Assembly: GCA_965364515.1 (NCBI GenBank)
Contig: CBDTXZ010000133.1
Span: forward strand, 1 to 8,451
DNA: 8,451 bases
Direction of reading: 5' to 3'
Source of the DNA: JAHEDH01 sp965364515
Lineage (GTDB): Bacteria; Actinomycetota; Acidimicrobiia; Spongiisociales; ZC4RG35
The position numbers and the translations under genes are program-made. Positions 5,339 through 8,451 of the stretch are shown here, piece after piece. Below the pieces are notes generated by a model. That model ran no database searches. It was not told where the DNA came from and was given only the letters and a program-made list of their open reading frames with translations. Position 1 is the stretch's first letter. Every line of letters starts with the position of its first letter.

Positions 5339-6883
5339 CTACCCCGGAGGTGCCAACCCTCGCTCGAGGAGCGGAGGGATGACGTCTTCGTCGACCCAGG
5401 AGGCCAGCAGTGCGCGCTCGTCGCCGCCCAGGACTTCCTCGACCAACTCGAGGAAAGACTCGGTCGTGACGGTCTCGCCTGCGAATCGGGACGTGTAGGT
5501 GCTGAGCAGGTCGAAGAGCCGTTCGTCACCCACCGCCTCCCGAAGTGCCACCAGGCCCAGTGCTCCGCGTTCGTAGACCGACCGGTTGAAGAGGTCCGTG
5601 GCACGCGGGTGGTTCGGCGGCGGGAAGGCGTCGACCGCCCTGGCCCGCGCTCGGTCGGGGGTGACTCCGTTGGCGGCAAGCTCGAGACCGCTCAGCACCC
5701 GATACGCCCGCTCGACCTCAGAGTGGTAGCGGTCCGCGCCGAAGCTCTCCTCGAGCCACAGCCAGTGGGCGAACGTGGCGAAGCCCTCGTTGAGCCAGAT
5801 GTCGTCCCACTGTTCCAGAGCAATGGCGTCGCCGAACCACTGGTGAGCCAATTCGTGGGCGATCACCACCTCTCCCCAGCCGGCGGAGACCGCCGTGTAG
5901 GTCGGAATGGTCTGGGTCTCCAGGGCTGCCCCGAGGACGTCGTCCACGATGAGGGCTCCGGCCCGGTCGAACGGATACGGACCGAACCGCTCCTCGAAGA
6001 ACGCGACGATCTCCGGTTGGATCGTGAAGGTCTCCACCGCCGATGCCCCGACGAGGTCGTCGGAGACCCATACGTCGTACCGCACGCCGTTCACGACCCG
6101 GTCGTCGACGAGCGTGAGCTGGCCGATCGCAAGCGGGATCAGGTACGGGGCGACGTCGTCCATCTCCCACGTGACCGTGTCGGTCTGTTCGCCGATCGAC
6201 TCGGCCACCACCGATCCGCCCGAGATCGCTTCCACCCCGGAAGGCGCCGTAATCGTCAGCACGACGTCGGCGCGATCCCGGGGGTGGTCGTTCACGGGAA
6301 AGAGCGACTGTGCCCCATCCGGCTGTGAGAAGAGATACGCAACGTCGTCTCCGACCTGCCAGCCGGGTCGAAACGGAACGGCATCGGCAGGGAGGGACTC
6401 GGGCGTTCCCGCATAGGAGACGACGACGGTCAGCTCCTCACCCTGCGGTGCGACCGAGCCGAGGTCGATGATCAACTCGCGGTCGCGGTGCTCGAAGCGG
6501 GCGTCGTCGAACCCCTGGACCTCGACCGAGATCACCTCGAGACCCGCGAGGTCGAGGTTGAACCCGGCCAGACCTGCGAGCGGGACAAGATCGATTTCGG
6601 CGACGGCGTCGACGACCCAGTCCGAGCTCACGTTCACATCGAACCGGTAGCGCTCGACGTCGTATCCACCGTTGCCAAGGGCGGGATACAGACGATCTCC
6701 GATCCCAGGCGATCCGAAGACACTGCCGGCAGCCGTCTCGCCGGAGGACTCCACTGCCACCTGATCCGCAGGCTCAGCAGATGTCGACGGAGGTTCGGTC
6801 GGGTTCGAAGGGCGACCGTCGACCGGCGTTCCGGTTGCCGTGCAAGCGGTCAGAACGACCACCAGCGCAGCGAGCCGCCTCAC
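5339..6883 (-). CDS. Lipoprotein M1-family zinc aminopeptidase
   Basis: This 514-residue member of the M1 (gluzincin) family should remove N-terminal amino acids from peptides outside the cytoplasmic membrane. It begins with a lipoprotein signal: two arginines, a hydrophobic run, and the lipobox LTAC with C14 as the lipidated residue. A Ser/Pro/Thr-rich linker follows to about residue 60. The zinc site is HELAH (343-347) plus E366 in NEGFA, giving HEXXH-X18-E. The GAMEN-like exopeptidase loop is GAALETQ (318-324) and the transition-state tyrosine is probably Y437 in VYERGAL. It is shorter than PepN (about 870 residues) and lacks the C-terminal helical domain, as in compact actinobacterial M1 enzymes. 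The start is GTG at 6883, overlapping the cca stop as GTGA with a strong GGAGGAG upstream. An upstream in-frame start at 6937 would bury the signal peptide. Substrate range unknown. Confidence 0.88.
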   Translation of the reverse strand: MRRLAALVVVLTACTATGTPVDGRPSNPTEPPSTSAEPADQVAVESSGETAAGSVFGSPGIGDRLYPALGNGGYDVERYRFDVNVSSDWVVDAVAEIDLVPLAGLAGFNLDLAGLEVISVEVQGFDDARFEHRDRELIIDLGSVAPQGEELTVVVSYAGTPESLPADAVPFRPGWQVGDDVAYLFSQPDGAQSLFPVNDHPRDRADVVLTITAPSGVEAISGGSVVAESIGEQTDTVTWEMDDVAPYLIPLAIGQLTLVDDRVVNGVRYDVWVSDDLVGASAVETFTIQPEIVAFFEERFGPYPFDRAGALIVDDVLGAALETQTIPTYTAVSAGWGEVVIAHELAHQWFGDAIALEQWDDIWLNEGFATFAHWLWLEESFGADRYHSEVERAYRVLSGLELAANGVTPDRARARAVDAFPPPNHPRATDLFNRSVYERGALGLVALREAVGDERLFDLLSTYTSRFAGETVTTESFLELVEEVLGGDERALLASWVDEDVIPPLLERGLAPPG

Positions 6884-8292
6884 TCCTCCTCCATCGGAGC
6901 AGGGCCAGGGTCCTCCAGACCCTCCTCGAGAGCCCATTCCCGGACCATGTCGTATGCCTCGGCGACCGAGTACGCCCCATCATCGATTCGACGTTCGAGC
7001 AGCAGCTTCATGACCTGTCCCACGACAGGGCCGGGTGCGATGCCGAGATACTCGAGCACGTCGTTCCCATCGATCGGCGGGCGCAGCGCCTCGATCTCCT
7101 CCTGCTTGCGGAGCTCATCGATCCGTTCCTCGAGCTCGTCGATCCGACGCTGAATGGCACGCGCTCGACGTTCGTTCGCGGTGGTCACGTCGCAGCGAAC
7201 GAGCTCATTCAGGTCCTCGAGGAGGTGTCCGGCGTCCCTCACATATCGCCGAACCGCCGAATCCGTCCACCCCATCTTGAGCGTGTGGGGTCGGAGATGC
7301 AGGAACACCAACTGCTTCACATCGTTGGTGAGGTCTTTGGGGTAGCGCAGCTCCCGCATCCGGTGTCGTGCCATCCGTGCCCCCACGACCTCGTGATGGT
7401 GAAAGGTCACCCCTCCCGGGGCGAACTCGCGGGTGTCCGGCTTGCCGATGTCGTGAAGGAGTGCAGCCAGGCGGAGTCGAAGTCTCGGCGAGGCCTTCTG
7501 TGTGACGGCGATGGTGTGGGCCAGGACGTCCTTGTGATGGTGAACAGGGTCCTGCTCCATGGCCAGCCTCCGCATCTCGGGGAGAAAGCGGTCGATGAGC
7601 CCGGTGTCGACCAGGCCCCACAGCGCCGGGCCGGGGTCATCGGCCACCAGCAACTTCGAGAACTCGTCTCTGATGCGCTCGGCCGAAACGATGTCGAGTC
7701 GATCGGCCATCCTCGCCACGGCGTCGGTTGCTGCCTGATCCGGTTCGAAATCGAGCTTCGCCTGGAATCGGAAGAGTCGAAGCATCCGCAGCGGATCGTC
7801 GGAGAATGCGATCTCGGGATCGAGCGGTGTCTTCAGGACCCGGGCAACGAGATCGGCTGCCCCGCCGAACGGGTCGATGAGCCTCGCATCACCGATCCGC
7901 AGCGCCATCGCGTTGACGGTGAAGTCTCGGCGCGAGAGGTCGTCCTCGATCGTGTCCGAGAAGGTGACGTGGGGTTTGCGCGATTCGTCGCGGTAGATCT
8001 CGTTGCGGAAGGTGGTGATCTCATAGACAGCCGAACCACGCCTCAGACCGATGGTCCCGAACTTCTCACCCATCGGATAGAGCGCATCGGCAAAGCCGTC
8101 GACGATCGACTTGATGTCGTCTGGACGGGCCGCCGTCGTGAAGTCGAGGTCGTCGTGCGGCAGGCCGAGCAGCGCGTCGCGCACGGAACCGCCCACGAGG
8201 TACAACTCGTGACCCGCGTCCGTAAACCGACGGGCCAGCTCGGCGGTCGGATTACCGGACGCGAGCAACCACTCGAATCTGTCGGGAACCAT
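6880..8292 (-). CDS. cca: CCA-adding tRNA nucleotidyltransferase with HD domain
   Basis: This 470-residue class II (bacterial) nucleotidyltransferase builds or repairs the 3' CCA end of tRNA from CTP and ATP. The head carries LVGGSVRD (32-39), catalytic carboxylates D48 and D50 in DDLDF, and RRDFTVNA (121-128). The neck shows SAERIRDEFSKLL near 203-215, the helix that selects nucleotides. An HD phosphohydrolase domain follows, with H251-H253, H280/D281 in LLHDIGK, H298-H300 and D368 in RCDVTTAN. The C-terminal part has a charged, coiled-coil-like helix (about 373-403) and a VVGQVMKLLLERRIDDG segment. Length fits actinobacterial enzymes. The start is ATG at 8292, where homology begins, with only a weak AGGGA upstream. 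The frame stays open to the window edge, but the 50 extra residues match nothing I know. Whether it adds all of CCA or only part cannot be read from the sequence. The aminopeptidase gene follows with a 4-bp overlap. Confidence 0.93.
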   Translation of the reverse strand: MVPDRFEWLLASGNPTAELARRFTDAGHELYLVGGSVRDALLGLPHDDLDFTTAARPDDIKSIVDGFADALYPMGEKFGTIGLRRGSAVYEITTFRNEIYRDESRKPHVTFSDTIEDDLSRRDFTVNAMALRIGDARLIDPFGGAADLVARVLKTPLDPEIAFSDDPLRMLRLFRFQAKLDFEPDQAATDAVARMADRLDIVSAERIRDEFSKLLVADDPGPALWGLVDTGLIDRFLPEMRRLAMEQDPVHHHKDVLAHTIAVTQKASPRLRLRLAALLHDIGKPDTREFAPGGVTFHHHEVVGARMARHRMRELRYPKDLTNDVKQLVFLHLRPHTLKMGWTDSAVRRYVRDAGHLLEDLNELVRCDVTTANERRARAIQRRIDELEERIDELRKQEEIEALRPPIDGNDVLEYLGIAPGPVVGQVMKLLLERRIDDGAYSVAEAYDMVREWALEEGLEDPGPAPMEEE

Positions 8293-8299
8293 GTCCCTG

Positions 8300-8305
8300 A
8301 GCGTA
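8300..8305 (-). promoter_or_regulatory. Weak candidate -10 box for cca
   Basis: TACGCT on the minus strand is separated by seven bases from the ATG of cca, a spacing that would allow a leaderless or nearly leaderless transcript. The sequences 16-18 bases upstream do not resemble TTGACA. The match is only TAnnnT, which is easy to find by chance, so it is listed as a possibility. Confidence 0.25.
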
Positions 8306-8405
8306 GATGCACACCGTTGGCAGGGCACGGCGACCATCGACCGAGGTGCTGTCCACTGTTGGAGATCGAATCTTCCGGACGGTCGGCCCTGGAGCGCCTC
8401 CCCAA

Positions 8406-8428
8406 TGATCTGCTCCAGCGGCAGATCA
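8406..8428. repeat. Inverted repeat, 8-bp perfect arms with 7-base loop
   Basis: TGATCTGC (8406-8413) and GCAGATCA (8421-8428) are perfect arms around TCCAGCG. It lies about 115 bp upstream of cca. No T-run follows on either strand, so it is a poor terminator candidate. It could be an operator for cca or for a gene beyond the right edge. The rest of 8293-8451 shows no gene I can support. Confidence 0.35.
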
Positions 8429-8451
8429 CGAATCCTCGTCAACTCCCGCGC

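Noticed and set aside
6884..6937. Earlier start for the M1 peptidase at 6937
   Set aside because: It would place 18 Gly/Ser/Pro-rich residues before the lipoprotein signal and lengthen the overlap with cca. GTG at 6883 has a strong GGAGGAG and a normal signal peptide.
5609..7153. Plus-strand frames opposite the M1 peptidase and the end of cca
   Set aside because: The opposite strand carries intact catalytic motifs, while these frames look like random high-GC translation.
1..8451. Mobile elements, CRISPR arrays, tRNA/rRNA genes or riboswitches
   Set aside because: No spaced direct repeats, transposase or integrase motifs, or recognisable structured RNA were seen on either strand.

Overview
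This window looks like chromosomal housekeeping DNA from a high-GC bacterium, most likely an actinomycete-type organism (Actinomycetota, possibly an Acidimicrobiia-like lineage). The reasons are the GC-rich third codon positions, several GTG starts, apparent leaderless transcription, the argC-argJ-argB-argD order and the form of the CCA-adding enzyme. The phylum is inferred from style, not from a database match. I saw no transposase, integrase, phage gene, CRISPR array, tRNA or rRNA.

Layout, left to right. Positions 1-129 are non-coding and hold three small perfect hairpins and a good sigma70-like promoter pointing out of the left edge. Positions 130-4404 are a leftward arginine operon transcribed argC, argJ, argB, argD, with every junction overlapping. 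It is headed by a TATACT -10 box placed so that transcription would begin on the GTG of argC. An 18-bp perfect palindrome with the layout of an ArgR box lies just upstream of that -10. Positions 4525-5335 are a rightward two-gene unit: a 65-residue protein with two CPHC knuckles, then a 200-residue membrane protein with a bacterial PH-like domain. Only 3 bp separate it from a leftward pair at 5339-8292: a CCA-adding tRNA nucleotidyltransferase followed, with a 4-bp overlap, by a lipoprotein M1-family zinc aminopeptidase. Positions 8293-8451 hold a weak promoter candidate and an inverted repeat but no gene I can identify.

How the genes work together: ArgB phosphorylates N-acetylglutamate, ArgC reduces the product to the semialdehyde, ArgD transaminates it to N-acetylornithine, and ArgJ releases ornithine while recycling the acetyl group to glutamate. 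This covers glutamate to ornithine without needing ArgE. ArgF, ArgG, ArgH and ArgR are not in the window. Expression would be repressed at the palindrome if it is an ArgR site, and ArgB carries the arginine-sensitive sequence signature, so two levels of control are likely. The other genes are not obviously linked to arginine.

I do not see a clearly undescribed system. The points most worth a second look are the operator/leaderless-promoter arrangement at argC, the small zinc-knuckle and PH-domain pair, and the coupling of a tRNA-maturation enzyme to an exported peptidase.
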